Shown: positions 18,377 through 26,289 of the stretch, in pieces
Layout of the letters: every line of letters begins with the position of its first letter
Position numbering within the stretch: position 1 is the first letter of the stretch
Origin: Enteractinococcus helveticum
GTDB lineage: Bacteria > Actinomycetota > Actinomycetes > Actinomycetales > Micrococcaceae
Assembly (NCBI RefSeq): GCF_001657475.1
Contig: NZ_LXEY01000112.1
Location: 1 to 36,168, forward strand
Direction: 5' to 3'
Length of the DNA: 36,168 nt
The notes under the pieces: generated by a model
What the model was told of the DNA's origin: nothing
The model's database searches: none
The model's input: the letters and a program-made list of their open reading frames with translations, nothing else
Position numbers and translations under genes: made by a program

Positions 18377-19312
18377 ATGGCTATTGCAGTCGATTTAGCG
18401 CAAGTGACGTATCAGGCCCAGGATTTGGGCCGTATGGAAGACTTCCTGACGGCCTTTGGCATGACCAAGAGCCCCGGTAGTGACCACAAGACCCTGTATA
18501 TGCGGGGTACCGGAACCCAACACCACATTCACGTGACTCGCCTGGGAGACAAACAAAAATTCCTTGGCGTCTCCATCGAAGTGGCCACCCGAGCCGACCT
18601 TGATGAACTGGCCGCGATGGAAGGATCCAGCCAGGTCCAACAAAGCATCGAACCCGGGGGAGGTTACGAAGTAGTCATGCACACCCCAGACGACATCGAG
18701 ATTAAGGCGATCTGGGGCCGCGCAAAGGTCGAACCGATCAAAGATCGTGAACCCAACCTCTTCAATAACATTCGCGACAAAAACCGCGTCTATGACTCGG
18801 TCCGGGCCCCGATTGCCCCGGCTACTGTGGCCCGACTGGGACACTTTGTACTGCACGTGACCGACCATGAGGCCACGATGCGCTGGTTCAAAGACCGCTT
18901 CAACTTCCTAGACTCGGACTACATGCTGCCACCGGGCGAAGACGGCCCACCAATCGGCACGTTTGTCAGACTGGATCTCGGCGAGCAACTGGTGGATCAC
19001 CACTTCGCGTTGATTCTGCAATCCGATTGGGTGGGCATTCACCACTCGGCGTTTGAAGTCATTGACATGGACGCGGTGATGGCCTCGCATGATTACCTGG
19101 TGGAAAAGGGCTTCCACTCCGATGTGGGCGTGGGACGGCACCTACTGGGTAGCCAGATCTTTGACTACTGGAAAGACCCCTTCGGGTTCCGCATCGAGCA
19201 CTACACCGACGGGGATGTGGTCGATGCCAACTACCAGCCCAGCTCGTTCAACGGTACGGCCAGCGAGACCACCCAGTGGGGCAATCGACCACCATTGGAG
19301 TTCTTCCAATGA
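18377..19312 (+). CDS. Two-domain extradiol (VOC) ring-cleavage dioxygenase
   Basis: 311 residues with two vicinal-oxygen-chelate modules, the type I extradiol layout of catechol 2,3-dioxygenase and homoprotocatechuate 2,3-dioxygenase. The C-terminal module holds the Fe(II)/Mn(II) triad: H156 in GHFVLHV, H222 or H223 in GIHHSAFEV, and E274 in FRIEHYTDGD. The spacing fits the 155/214/267 pattern of the Brevibacterium enzyme. The N-terminal module lacks a full set of ligands, as usual. It should open the catechol made by the hydroxylase next to a hydroxyl, giving a yellow muconic semialdehyde. A GGAAAGGAG ribosome site precedes it, and its stop overlaps the next start (ATGA). Confidence 0.88.
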   Translation: MAIAVDLAQVTYQAQDLGRMEDFLTAFGMTKSPGSDHKTLYMRGTGTQHHIHVTRLGDKQKFLGVSIEVATRADLDELAAMEGSSQVQQSIEPGGGYEVVMHTPDDIEIKAIWGRAKVEPIKDREPNLFNNIRDKNRVYDSVRAPIAPATVARLGHFVLHVTDHEATMRWFKDRFNFLDSDYMLPPGEDGPPIGTFVRLDLGEQLVDHHFALILQSDWVGIHHSAFEVIDMDAVMASHDYLVEKGFHSDVGVGRHLLGSQIFDYWKDPFGFRIEHYTDGDVVDANYQPSSFNGTASETTQWGNRPPLEFFQ

Positions 19313-20082
19313 CCCAGCACATCACCATCACCACAACTCAAAACACCGAGCCCGCCCTGACTCCCGAAACCAAAGACCAGCTAATGCAAGTCGGCAGCGC
19401 CAATGTCGCCAACGTCCTGCTGAAGCGCGGCTTCAAAAACGTCATGATGCTGGGTCTGTCACAGGTTAGCGCCGACCAACCACGCATGGTTGGTCCGGCC
19501 TACACCTTGCGGTTCATCCCAGCACGAGAAGACCTCGACAGCATGGCCACCTACCAGCGAGATGATAACAAACACCGCCGGGCCATTGAAGAATGCCCCG
19601 CAGGTGCCGTGTTAGTCATCGACGCGTTCGGCTCGCTGCAGGCCTCTTCAATGGGTGACCTGATGGCCGCCCGGCTGAAGTACCGCAACGTCACCGGGGT
19701 AGTCACCGATGGCGGATTCCGCGATTCGGCGGACATCGCCGCGACCGGGCTGCCGTGCTACCAAGTCCACAATGCCCCACCAGCCACGCCTATTGCCTTG
19801 CACCCGGTGGCGCTGAACGAACCCGTCGGGTGCGCCGGGGTTGCCGTATATCCCGGCGACATTGTGGTCGGGGACGTCGATGGCGTCGTTGTCATCCCGC
19901 AGCATCTCGTGAATGAAGTCGCGGATGAAGCGCTCGCCGTGGCTGAATATGAAGAATTTGCAGCCCTTCGCATTGCACAGGGCCGGCCCCTTTTCGGGCT
20001 ATTTCCGGCCACTAAAGAAAGTACCCAGGAATACCACCGATGGGTGGCATCAGGACGTCCAGAACAGGAGACCTCATCATGA
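19309..20082 (+). CDS. RraA-family (HMG/CHA aldolase-like) protein
   Basis: 257 residues from the Met that overlaps the dioxygenase stop by 4 bp. The RraA/class II aldolase signature is seen as SSMGDLMAARLKYRN followed by GVVTDGGFRDSADIA, which holds the Arg and Asp used for metal and substrate binding in 4-hydroxy-4-methyl-2-oxoglutarate aldolases. VYPGDIVVGDVDGVVVIP further on is also diagnostic. The family cleaves 4-hydroxy-2-oxo acids to pyruvate or decarboxylates oxaloacetate; true RNase E inhibitors are shorter. In this operon it is the natural candidate for the pyruvate-releasing last step, taking the place that HpaI has in the classical pathway. It overlaps the cupin start by 4 bp. 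Confidence 0.82.
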   Translation: MTQHITITTTQNTEPALTPETKDQLMQVGSANVANVLLKRGFKNVMMLGLSQVSADQPRMVGPAYTLRFIPAREDLDSMATYQRDDNKHRRAIEECPAGAVLVIDAFGSLQASSMGDLMAARLKYRNVTGVVTDGGFRDSADIAATGLPCYQVHNAPPATPIALHPVALNEPVGCAGVAVYPGDIVVGDVDGVVVIPQHLVNEVADEALAVAEYEEFAALRIAQGRPLFGLFPATKESTQEYHRWVASGRPEQETSS

Positions 20083-20498
20083 CCAATCAACCCAACTTAG
20101 CTTCACTGGAGATTTTGATCCATGCCAGTGATCTGAAGGAAGAAGACTGGATCGATTATCCAGAATATGGATTTAGACAGTACTTCTTGTTCAAGAATGA
20201 GCAGACCGGTGCTTCAATCGCCTTGTTGGACTTCAAAAAGGGCGGTCGCATCCCGACCAAGCACACACATGCTTCGAATCAATCGATGTATTGCCTCAAA
20301 GGCGATTATGAATACACCGATTCTGGGCTACGGCTAAAGCCCGGGTCGTTCTATTCCAATCCCAAAGACCACCCACACGGGCCAACGCTGGCGCACGAAG
20401 ACAGCCTGCTCATCGAAGTCTACGACGGCCCGCACTATTACGAGAAACCCGAGTTTCATACGGATGAAACCATCGGTGAGTTTCTCGCAAACGACTAA
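20079..20498 (+). CDS. Single-domain cupin with altered metal site
   Basis: 139 residues from the Met coupled to the aldolase stop (ATGA overlap). The double-stranded beta-helix motif is GGRIPTKHTHASNQSMYCLKG: H62 and H64 are present, but the usual Glu is Gln (Q68). The second motif gives a His in NPKDHPHGP (H98/H100). A three-His plus Gln site would resemble cupin dioxygenases acting on ketones or diketones more than sugar isomerases. The surrounding sequence (DYPEYGFRQYFLFKN...LLIEVYDGPHYY) suggests a small-molecule enzyme such as an acetylacetone- or dihydroxyacetophenone-dioxygenase-like protein. A ring-fission product may be its substrate. Function not established. Confidence 0.75.
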   Translation: MTNQPNLASLEILIHASDLKEEDWIDYPEYGFRQYFLFKNEQTGASIALLDFKKGGRIPTKHTHASNQSMYCLKGDYEYTDSGLRLKPGSFYSNPKDHPHGPTLAHEDSLLIEVYDGPHYYEKPEFHTDETIGEFLAND

Positions 20499-20528
20499 TT
20501 ACTTCAAACTGAAAGACGGAAAAACACG

Positions 20529-22079
20529 ATGTCCCTGACTAAAGAAGCTCTGTTCCATGCCACCGAAACGCTGGAGAGCTTTGGCATGAATGCCACCCAC
20601 TCCGGTACCTATTCAAAAGACGGTGGCTGGCGACCCAGCCAAGACCGTCCGCTGATCGAAGTCCAGTGCCCGGCTGATGGTTCCACCCTGACTCATGTGG
20701 CCGCAGCCAATGCCCAGGACTACCAAGAGATCATCGAAACCGCACGCTCCGCCCACGAATGGTGGCGAATGGTTCCCGCCCCAGAACGGGGCAAATTCGT
20801 TCGCCGCATCGGGCTGTTGATCGAAGAGAACCTGGATGAGCTCAGCGCAATCGTCGCACTAGAAACCGGCAAGTCCATTATGGAAGCCAAAAGTGAACTG
20901 CGCGAGTCCATCGACATGTCCATTATCGCAGCCGGCCAGTCGCGCATGCTGTACGGCTACACGCAACAATCCCAGCGCGCCGAGCACCGCATGTACGATC
21001 AGTGGCTGCCACTGGGTGTGGTCGGAATTATCAGTGCGTATAACTTCCCGGCAAACGTCTGGGCACAAAACGGCTTCCTGGCCGCGATCGCAGGCAACGC
21101 CGTCATCTGGAAACCCAGCCCGAAAGTGCCGCTGACCGCTATTGCGTTACAGAAGCTCGTAAACCAGGCAGCCGAAGAAATGGGCTTTGAGGGCGTCTTC
21201 TCCTTGTTCATCCCGGACGACAACGATGTAGCCGAGCTGATGGTCCACGACACTCGGGTCAATATGATCTCGTTTACCGGCTCAACCACCGTGGGCAAGA
21301 AAGTTGCCAGCATCGTCAGCTCCACCCTGGGTCGGCGCTACCAACTGGAATGCTCCGGAAATAATGGTTGCATCGTCGATGAGACCGCTGACCTGAAACA
21401 AGCCGCCCGGGCTTTAACTTTCGGGGTCGTGGGCACCACCGGACAACGGTGCACCAGTACCCGCCGCATTATCGCCCACAGCAGCATCACCGACGAGCTG
21501 GTCGAGCTGCTGAAGAGGGCATTTGACCAGATCACCATCGGTGATCCACGCGACCCCGCCGCTACTGTCGGCCCACTCATTGATGGCCAAGCGGTCAAAG
21601 ACTTCCAGGCAACCCTGGACACCGCCGTGAAGCAAGGCGCAACCATCGTCCACGGCGGCAAGGTCGTTGACCGTCCAGGGCTGTATGTCGAACCGACCAT
21701 CGTCACCAACGTCAAACCAAACGACGATATTGCCCAACTCGAAACCTTTGTCCCGATCGTTTCGGTTATCACCTACGAAACACTGGACGAAGCCATCGAG
21801 ATTCACAATGACGTAGCCCAAGGCTTAGCTTCCGGCATGCACTCCACCAACCTGACCAACATCGAAACCTTCCTGTCAGCACGGGGCAGCGACTGCGGCA
21901 TAGTGCGCATCAACATGGGCACCACCGGTGCTGATGTCGGCGCGGCTTTTGGTGGCGAAAAAGAAACCGGCGGTGGACGGACCGCAGGCTCGGACTCCTG
22001 GCGCGAATTCATGCGCCGCCAAAGCGTCAACGTGAACTGGGGCGGCAAAACCGCCTGGGACAACATCATCAAACTCTAA
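20529..22079 (+). CDS. ALDH7-type aldehyde dehydrogenase
   Basis: 516 residues, NAD(P)-dependent. The general base E274 (YQLECSGNN) and nucleophile C308 (TTGQRCTSTRR) are 34 apart, as in all active ALDHs, and K195 (WKPSP) binds the cofactor. Landmarks such as YSKDGGWRPSQDR near the start and FGGEKETGGGRTAGSDSWREFMRRQSV near the end are those of ALDH7, the antiquitin/piperideine-6-carboxylate (alpha-aminoadipate semialdehyde) dehydrogenases, rather than of HpaE or XylG. In this operon it should oxidise the semialdehyde released by ring cleavage to the acid. The ALDH7 type hints that the intermediate may carry an amino group or be in equilibrium with a cyclic imine. That last point is inference. 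Confidence 0.85.
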   Translation: MSLTKEALFHATETLESFGMNATHSGTYSKDGGWRPSQDRPLIEVQCPADGSTLTHVAAANAQDYQEIIETARSAHEWWRMVPAPERGKFVRRIGLLIEENLDELSAIVALETGKSIMEAKSELRESIDMSIIAAGQSRMLYGYTQQSQRAEHRMYDQWLPLGVVGIISAYNFPANVWAQNGFLAAIAGNAVIWKPSPKVPLTAIALQKLVNQAAEEMGFEGVFSLFIPDDNDVAELMVHDTRVNMISFTGSTTVGKKVASIVSSTLGRRYQLECSGNNGCIVDETADLKQAARALTFGVVGTTGQRCTSTRRIIAHSSITDELVELLKRAFDQITIGDPRDPAATVGPLIDGQAVKDFQATLDTAVKQGATIVHGGKVVDRPGLYVEPTIVTNVKPNDDIAQLETFVPIVSVITYETLDEAIEIHNDVAQGLASGMHSTNLTNIETFLSARGSDCGIVRINMGTTGADVGAAFGGEKETGGGRTAGSDSWREFMRRQSVNVNWGGKTAWDNIIKL

Positions 22080-22104
22080 AAATTCTGCGAGGACAAGGAA
22101 AATA

Positions 22105-22521
22105 ATGCTTGAAACTACTGTGAAAAAACAGCGCCACTACGCCGACACGGTTGCTGAACCGGCTGCCGGTATGTGGTCAAACTGCCTGCGCGTCGGTGAC
22201 CAGATTTTCATTGCGGGCCTGACCTCCCGCGGGCTCGACGGCAAAACCATTCTTGGTGACAACGAATACGAACAAGCCAAAGTGATCTTTCAAAAAATCA
22301 AAGATCTCGTTGAAACTGCCGGTGCCGTCATGGACGACGTCGTGAAGCTCACACTGTATGTGACCGACATCAAAAACAACGAGGGCGTCTGGAAAGCACG
22401 TCAGGAATTCTTCACCGGAGACTTCCCAGCCGCTGCCCTGGTTGAAGTCTCTGCGCTAGCCGATCCAAAGATTCTAGTAGAAATCGAAGCTATCGCAGTA
22501 GCAGGCTGCAGTAGCAACTAA
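22105..22521 (+). CDS. Rid (YjgF/YER057c/UK114) family protein without the catalytic Arg
   Basis: 138 residues with the Rid fold signature: IFIAGLTSRGLDG, LYVTDIKNNEGVWKARQEFF and VEIEAIAVAG. Canonical RidA imine deaminases have PAR(S/T) before the V-E-V strand, and the Arg (R105 in E. coli RidA) binds the substrate carboxylate. Here the segment is FPAAALVEV, with A110 in that place, so simple RidA activity is not expected. Rid subfamilies without the Arg are known in catabolic operons, where roles such as aminomuconate deaminase or ring-opening hydration have been suggested. A GAGGACAAGG stretch precedes the ATG. It may handle the enamine, imine or tautomer formed after ring cleavage. Confidence 0.83.
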   Translation: MLETTVKKQRHYADTVAEPAAGMWSNCLRVGDQIFIAGLTSRGLDGKTILGDNEYEQAKVIFQKIKDLVETAGAVMDDVVKLTLYVTDIKNNEGVWKARQEFFTGDFPAAALVEVSALADPKILVEIEAIAVAGCSSN

Positions 22522-22533
22522 TCGTCGATGGAA

Positions 22534-22567
22534 CGTTGGGGCGCCGAGATCAACTGGCGCCCCAACG
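22534..22567. terminator. Hairpin between the rid gene and the permease gene
   Basis: A perfect 12-bp GC-rich stem (22534-22545 with 22556-22567, 10-nt loop) stands 12 bp after the rid stop. No T-run follows. It may be a leaky terminator or an mRNA-stabilising structure that adjusts permease expression relative to the enzymes. Confidence 0.55.
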
Positions 22568-22634
22568 ACCGCAGCCAGGTAGACGCTGACTGCATCGACT
22601 CTTCATGGCTTTGTCCTTCAGAAAAGGATTTAAA

Positions 22635-24092
22635 ATGACCACCTCTAAAATCACCCAAACATCAATTTCCGATTCTTTAGCTGATGCTGCCGAAGACCAC
22701 GCGCTCGTCAGTGTCCCGGAACATGACCGCCAAAGCGGATGGCGACTCGCCCTTAGCCCGGTGAGCGTCGCAACCGCCTTGGTTATTTTTGCCATGGCCG
22801 GGTTCACGGTCGTACTGGCTGGTTTTTCCATTGGACTGTTTGTCGGACTCCTGATCGCAGTCCTGGCATTTACGCTCAGTAAAGCCTTGGGCAATATGGC
22901 CTTTGCAACCGGCGTGTCCAGTACCATCACATCGCGGTTTTTCGGATTCGGACTCCGCGGCTCTTCCATTGGATCGATCATCTTTGCCTTCATGATCCTA
23001 GGCTTTTTGGCGATAGAGTCTGCTCTGTTATACGAGGGTACGTTGTTGATGTTGGACCTCGACGATACCTGGACCACCAGAATCGTCATCTATGGATTGC
23101 TGACCTTATTGTGGATCAGCCTGGCCATTTTCGGACTCAAGATCGCGCTAAACGCCAGTGGTTTCATGACCATCATCACCTTGCTGGTTACCGTCTACCT
23201 GATCGTCCAAATCTATGTCATCCAGGGGGCTAACCCCATGGAAGTCTTGACCTACGATGGTGTCGTTCCCGGCGGATTCGTACCAAAATTTGAAGCAGCC
23301 TTCGGAGTCATGGGAGCAACTGCAGGCACCATCGCACTGGTCACCACCGACTTTGCACGGTATGCCCGCAGTCGCAAAGACGTCACCATCCTGTCGCTGG
23401 CCGGACCAATAGTACAAAACCTGCTGATGGTCGTGCTGGGTGCACTGGTGATGATCGGCGGAATGCCTGCCGTCATCGACTACATCCTGGCACGCAACGC
23501 CGGGATGTCTCCGGGAGAAGCCGCAGAAGCCGGTAGCACGTTCATCATGGAAAACACCGGTGCGTTCTTCGTCATTTTTGCCGGCTGGATCGGATTCATC
23601 ACTATCTACGCCTCCCAAGCCAAAGCCCAAGCCATCAACGCCTACTCCGGCTCGCTGTCACTGGTCAACCTCATTGATGCCCTGACCGGCTGGAAACCAG
23701 GACGGGCCAGCATGGTGGTGGCAGGAAACATTATCGCCCTGCTGATGATTGCCGGCGGCATTCTTGGGCACTTCACCCAATATCTGGCATACCTCGGCAC
23801 CATGACCTTTACGATGTGCGGCATCATGATCGCCGACTACTACTTTGTCCGCCGCGCCAAATACACCCGGGCTACGCACAAAATTGAAAACTGGAACTGG
23901 GCGGGACTGCTGACCATGGCACTGTCCTCAGCCGTTGGTTTCATTCTCATGGCAACCGGCGTCTGGGCCCTGGGGTTCCTCGCCAGCCTGGCGTTATCGC
24001 TGATCATCTACCCGGTCTTGCGCAGGATGTTGCCGGAAGGAACTTGGACAAAATTTGCCTCCGAAGAGCAGGCGCTGGAAGAAGCTGCCTAG
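22635..24092 (+). CDS. NCS1-family permease (cytosine/hydantoin type)
   Basis: 485 residues from the Met at 22635, the likely start because it opens the typical NCS1 hydrophilic N-terminus (about 45 residues) before the first of some 12 membrane helices. Family traits are RQSGWRLALSPVSVATALVIF (first helix region), TTDFARYARSRKDV at the mid-loop, GWIGFITIYASQAKAQAINAYS and IADYYFVRRAKYTR near the end. NCS1 carriers import nitrogen-containing rings such as cytosine, allantoin, hydantoins or pyridoxine with H+ or Na+. Here it is the probable importer of the operon substrate, which is the main hint that the substrate contains nitrogen. Hairpins flank the gene on both sides. Confidence 0.85.
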   Translation: MTTSKITQTSISDSLADAAEDHALVSVPEHDRQSGWRLALSPVSVATALVIFAMAGFTVVLAGFSIGLFVGLLIAVLAFTLSKALGNMAFATGVSSTITSRFFGFGLRGSSIGSIIFAFMILGFLAIESALLYEGTLLMLDLDDTWTTRIVIYGLLTLLWISLAIFGLKIALNASGFMTIITLLVTVYLIVQIYVIQGANPMEVLTYDGVVPGGFVPKFEAAFGVMGATAGTIALVTTDFARYARSRKDVTILSLAGPIVQNLLMVVLGALVMIGGMPAVIDYILARNAGMSPGEAAEAGSTFIMENTGAFFVIFAGWIGFITIYASQAKAQAINAYSGSLSLVNLIDALTGWKPGRASMVVAGNIIALLMIAGGILGHFTQYLAYLGTMTFTMCGIMIADYYFVRRAKYTRATHKIENWNWAGLLTMALSSAVGFILMATGVWALGFLASLALSLIIYPVLRRMLPEGTWTKFASEEQALEEAA

Positions 24093-24116
24093 TTGGCGGC
24101 CCACCGGGCCCGCTCC

Positions 24117-24154
24117 GTCCAACTGGGCGTTGCAGTTGTAGCGCCCAGTTGGAC
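24117..24154. terminator. Hairpin between the permease gene and the FAH gene
   Basis: A perfect 13-bp stem (24117-24129 with 24142-24154, 12-nt loop) lies about 25 bp after the permease stop and about 40 bp before the next start. As with the hairpin before the permease, no T-run follows. A partial terminator or RNA-stability element is likely. Confidence 0.55.
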
Positions 24155-24196
24155 ACCCCGAAATAGACCTCATTGACAGAAAGAAGACGAGATACC

Positions 24197-25054
24197 GTGA
24201 AACTTGCCACGTTGAACCAAAACGGGTCTACCATTACTGCCCGGCTTGATGGCGACACCGATGACGGAACCTACACTGAAATTTCCGGCTACACCAACGT
24301 GGGTAAACTTCTGAAAGACCCTGCATGGCGCAGTATTGCCGAAGCTGCCGATGGCACCCAACATCACGTGCTCGACGCCCAGCTGGCAACGATTGTGCCA
24401 AATCCATCAAAGATATTCTGCATAGGCTTGAACTACACGGAACACATTCAGGAAATGGGCCGCGAGCTCCCAGAATACCCGACCGTCTTCGCGAAGTTTG
24501 CGGATACTCTGACTGGCCCGCGTGATGATGTTGTAGCCATTGCCGAAGATCAGGAACTCGATTGGGAGGGCGAGCTTGTCGCCATCATCGGCAAGACTGC
24601 CTACAAGGTGTCTGAAGAAGAAGCTGCTGATTATATTGCCGGCTTTTCTATCGCGAACGATATTTCGATGCGGGGGTGGCAGGCACGCACTCAAGAATGG
24701 TTACAGGGCAAGGTCTGGGCGAACTCCACGCCGGTTGGTCCGGTCTTGGTGACCGCAGATGAGTTTGACAGCGATTCAGCGGTTCTGAAGACCAAGGTCA
24801 ATGAGAAGGTCATGCAAGAACATCCCATCTCCGACTTGTTGTTTAATCCGGCCCAGCTGGTGTCGTACCTGTCGACCATTGTGCCTTTGCGGCCGGGCGA
24901 TATGATCCTGACCGGAACTCCCGGCGGAGTTGGCAAGGGGCACAACCCACCAATCTTCCTGGAGTCCGGCGACTTTGTAGAAGTCGCCGTCGATGGGATT
25001 GGGCAACTGAAAAACAACATAGTGGAACCACACGAGGTTGCTCGCGCCCTCTAA
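24197..25054 (+). CDS. Fumarylacetoacetate hydrolase (FAH) family protein, HpaG-like
   Basis: 285 residues from a GTG start that gives the family-typical beginning VKLATL; an AGAAAGAAGACGAG stretch precedes it. The FAH metal site is visible as E124 and E126 in LDWEGELVAIIGK and D155 in ANDISMRGWQ. Substrate-loop features are FAKFADTLTGPRD, GQ-rich WQARTQEWLQGK, and the closing TPGGVGKG. The family holds 2-hydroxyhepta-2,4-diene-1,7-dioate isomerases, oxaloacetate-type decarboxylases and acylpyruvate hydrolases. In this operon it should act after the dehydrogenase, as decarboxylase, isomerase or C-C hydrolase, comparable with HpaG. Which reaction it catalyses cannot be decided by eye. Confidence 0.85.
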   Translation: MKLATLNQNGSTITARLDGDTDDGTYTEISGYTNVGKLLKDPAWRSIAEAADGTQHHVLDAQLATIVPNPSKIFCIGLNYTEHIQEMGRELPEYPTVFAKFADTLTGPRDDVVAIAEDQELDWEGELVAIIGKTAYKVSEEEAADYIAGFSIANDISMRGWQARTQEWLQGKVWANSTPVGPVLVTADEFDSDSAVLKTKVNEKVMQEHPISDLLFNPAQLVSYLSTIVPLRPGDMILTGTPGGVGKGHNPPIFLESGDFVEVAVDGIGQLKNNIVEPHEVARAL

Positions 25055-25136
25055 GGCGAAGAGACCTCACCCTCCCGCAAGAATCGCCGAGGGTTGTCCA
25101 GTCACTCTCCGGTGGATGGGTAACATTTGGTGTTCG

Positions 25137-25177
25137 CGGTCGGACGGCGTTTCAACACTGCATCCGCCGTCCGGCCG
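25137..25177 (+). terminator. Terminator-like hairpin after the catabolic operon
   Basis: Arms 25137-25149 and 25165-25177 pair over 13 bp with one G-T wobble around a 15-nt loop, 83 bp past the FAH stop. The stem is GC-rich with no T-run. It likely ends the operon before the LysR promoter. Confidence 0.5.
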
Positions 25178-25255
25178 GCATCACTAATAGAGGCGCAGAA
25201 CCGGAATATTAGAGGCAAGCACACAGTTGAGATTGATACCACTTCTGATGCAGGA

Positions 25256-25270
25256 AATCACATGTGATTA
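25256..25270. promoter_or_regulatory. LysR-type box (perfect palindrome)
   Basis: AATCACATGTGATT (25256-25269) is a perfect 14-bp palindrome. Read from T25258 to A25270 it fits the T-N11-A form of LysR-regulator binding sites. It lies about 73 bp upstream of the LysR start, where an autoregulatory site is expected. Its half-site AATCACA is also present at 16726-16732 and 33265-33271 within the two matched promoters. Confidence 0.5.
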
Positions 25271-25341
25271 ATACGTCGATGGCCGTCTTCACCCAGCAGA
25301 ACTCGATTCAAGAGTTTTTAGTACATCCATGAGGGGACACA

Positions 25342-26289
25342 ATGGAATTCCGTCATCTTAGTTACTTTCAGGCAATCGTGGCAGCCGGATCGGTATCAGG
25401 TGCTGCTAAAGAACTTGGCATGTCGCAGCCCCCACTGAGCGCAACGATTACAAAGCTTGAAAACGAGCTTGGGGTAAAATTACTGAAGCGCACTTCACAG
25501 GGGGTGGAGCCCACTGCAGCGGGTCTGCATCTGTTGGAACGCGGCCAGCGGTTGATAGCAGAGCGTGAGCAACTGACACATACGCTTTCGTTAATGGGCA
25601 AAGGCAAGGTTGGCGAACTCCGATTAGGTGTGGAACCCATGGTGATCAACGAAATTATTGCCGATGCGCTCGCTGAAATCACCCTGGATACACCTCAAGT
25701 GCGTATTCGCATGGTGGATTTGGAGCCCGAAGAGGTTTTGACTCGGCTGAAAAAGGGGGAGCTTGATCTAGCTTGCGTGCCCTTTAGTCGTGCACAGTTC
25801 GCTGTAACCGCATTGAACGGCTTGACGCTCTTGCCAGTGGTTTCTATCCCACTGAAAATTGCCGTTCCCAGTTCGCGAGCAAAAGAGCATCACCCATTGG
25901 ATCACGGGTGGGGCAGATGGATTCTGCCCCGAAAGCTCCGCTCCTTCACCGGTATGCCAGAAATCGTGAAAGAGCGTCTGAAAGACGATGAAACCTTTGA
26001 AGTGCTAGAAGTCTCTACCCCACAAAGCGCTATGCCACTTGTCAGTGCCGGGGTCGGGGTAGCGCCAACCACGCAACGCATTGCGGCCCAATGGAAGGGG
26101 GTTGCTGCGCTGGATGCTCCGGCGTGGTTACCACCCATGCAGGCCACGCTTATTTGGCGTAGTGGGATCGAAATGACGCCGACCATGCGACGGTTCGTTG
26201 ACACGATCAAACAAATCGGGGCTGTGCGCAAGGGTGCACTTGGCCCACCCTCGCGTGGGGGCGCGACGAACCTAATCACTCTGGGATAG
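25342..26289 (+). CDS. LysR-family transcriptional regulator
   Basis: 315 residues. The N-terminal winged helix-turn-helix is textbook: FQAIVAAGSVSGAAKELGMSQPPLSATITKLENELGVKLLKR (about residues 9-50), followed by a linker helix and a substrate-binding domain with hydrophobic strands such as GELRLGVEPM and LDLACVPF. GAGGGG precedes the ATG. It follows the catabolic operon in the same direction after 287 bp with its own probable operator, so it is the likely local regulator, sensing the substrate or a ring-fission intermediate. The ligand is unknown. Confidence 0.88.
   Translation: MEFRHLSYFQAIVAAGSVSGAAKELGMSQPPLSATITKLENELGVKLLKRTSQGVEPTAAGLHLLERGQRLIAEREQLTHTLSLMGKGKVGELRLGVEPMVINEIIADALAEITLDTPQVRIRMVDLEPEEVLTRLKKGELDLACVPFSRAQFAVTALNGLTLLPVVSIPLKIAVPSSRAKEHHPLDHGWGRWILPRKLRSFTGMPEIVKERLKDDETFEVLEVSTPQSAMPLVSAGVGVAPTTQRIAAQWKGVAALDAPAWLPPMQATLIWRSGIEMTPTMRRFVDTIKQIGAVRKGALGPPSRGGATNLITLG

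Noticed and set aside
25141..25173. TGCAGTGTTG on the minus strand in the hairpin loop after the FAH gene, as a third copy of the shared promoter motif
   Set aside because: Only the first eight bases agree with the 19-bp motif, there is no matching -35, and the site lies within a terminator-like stem.
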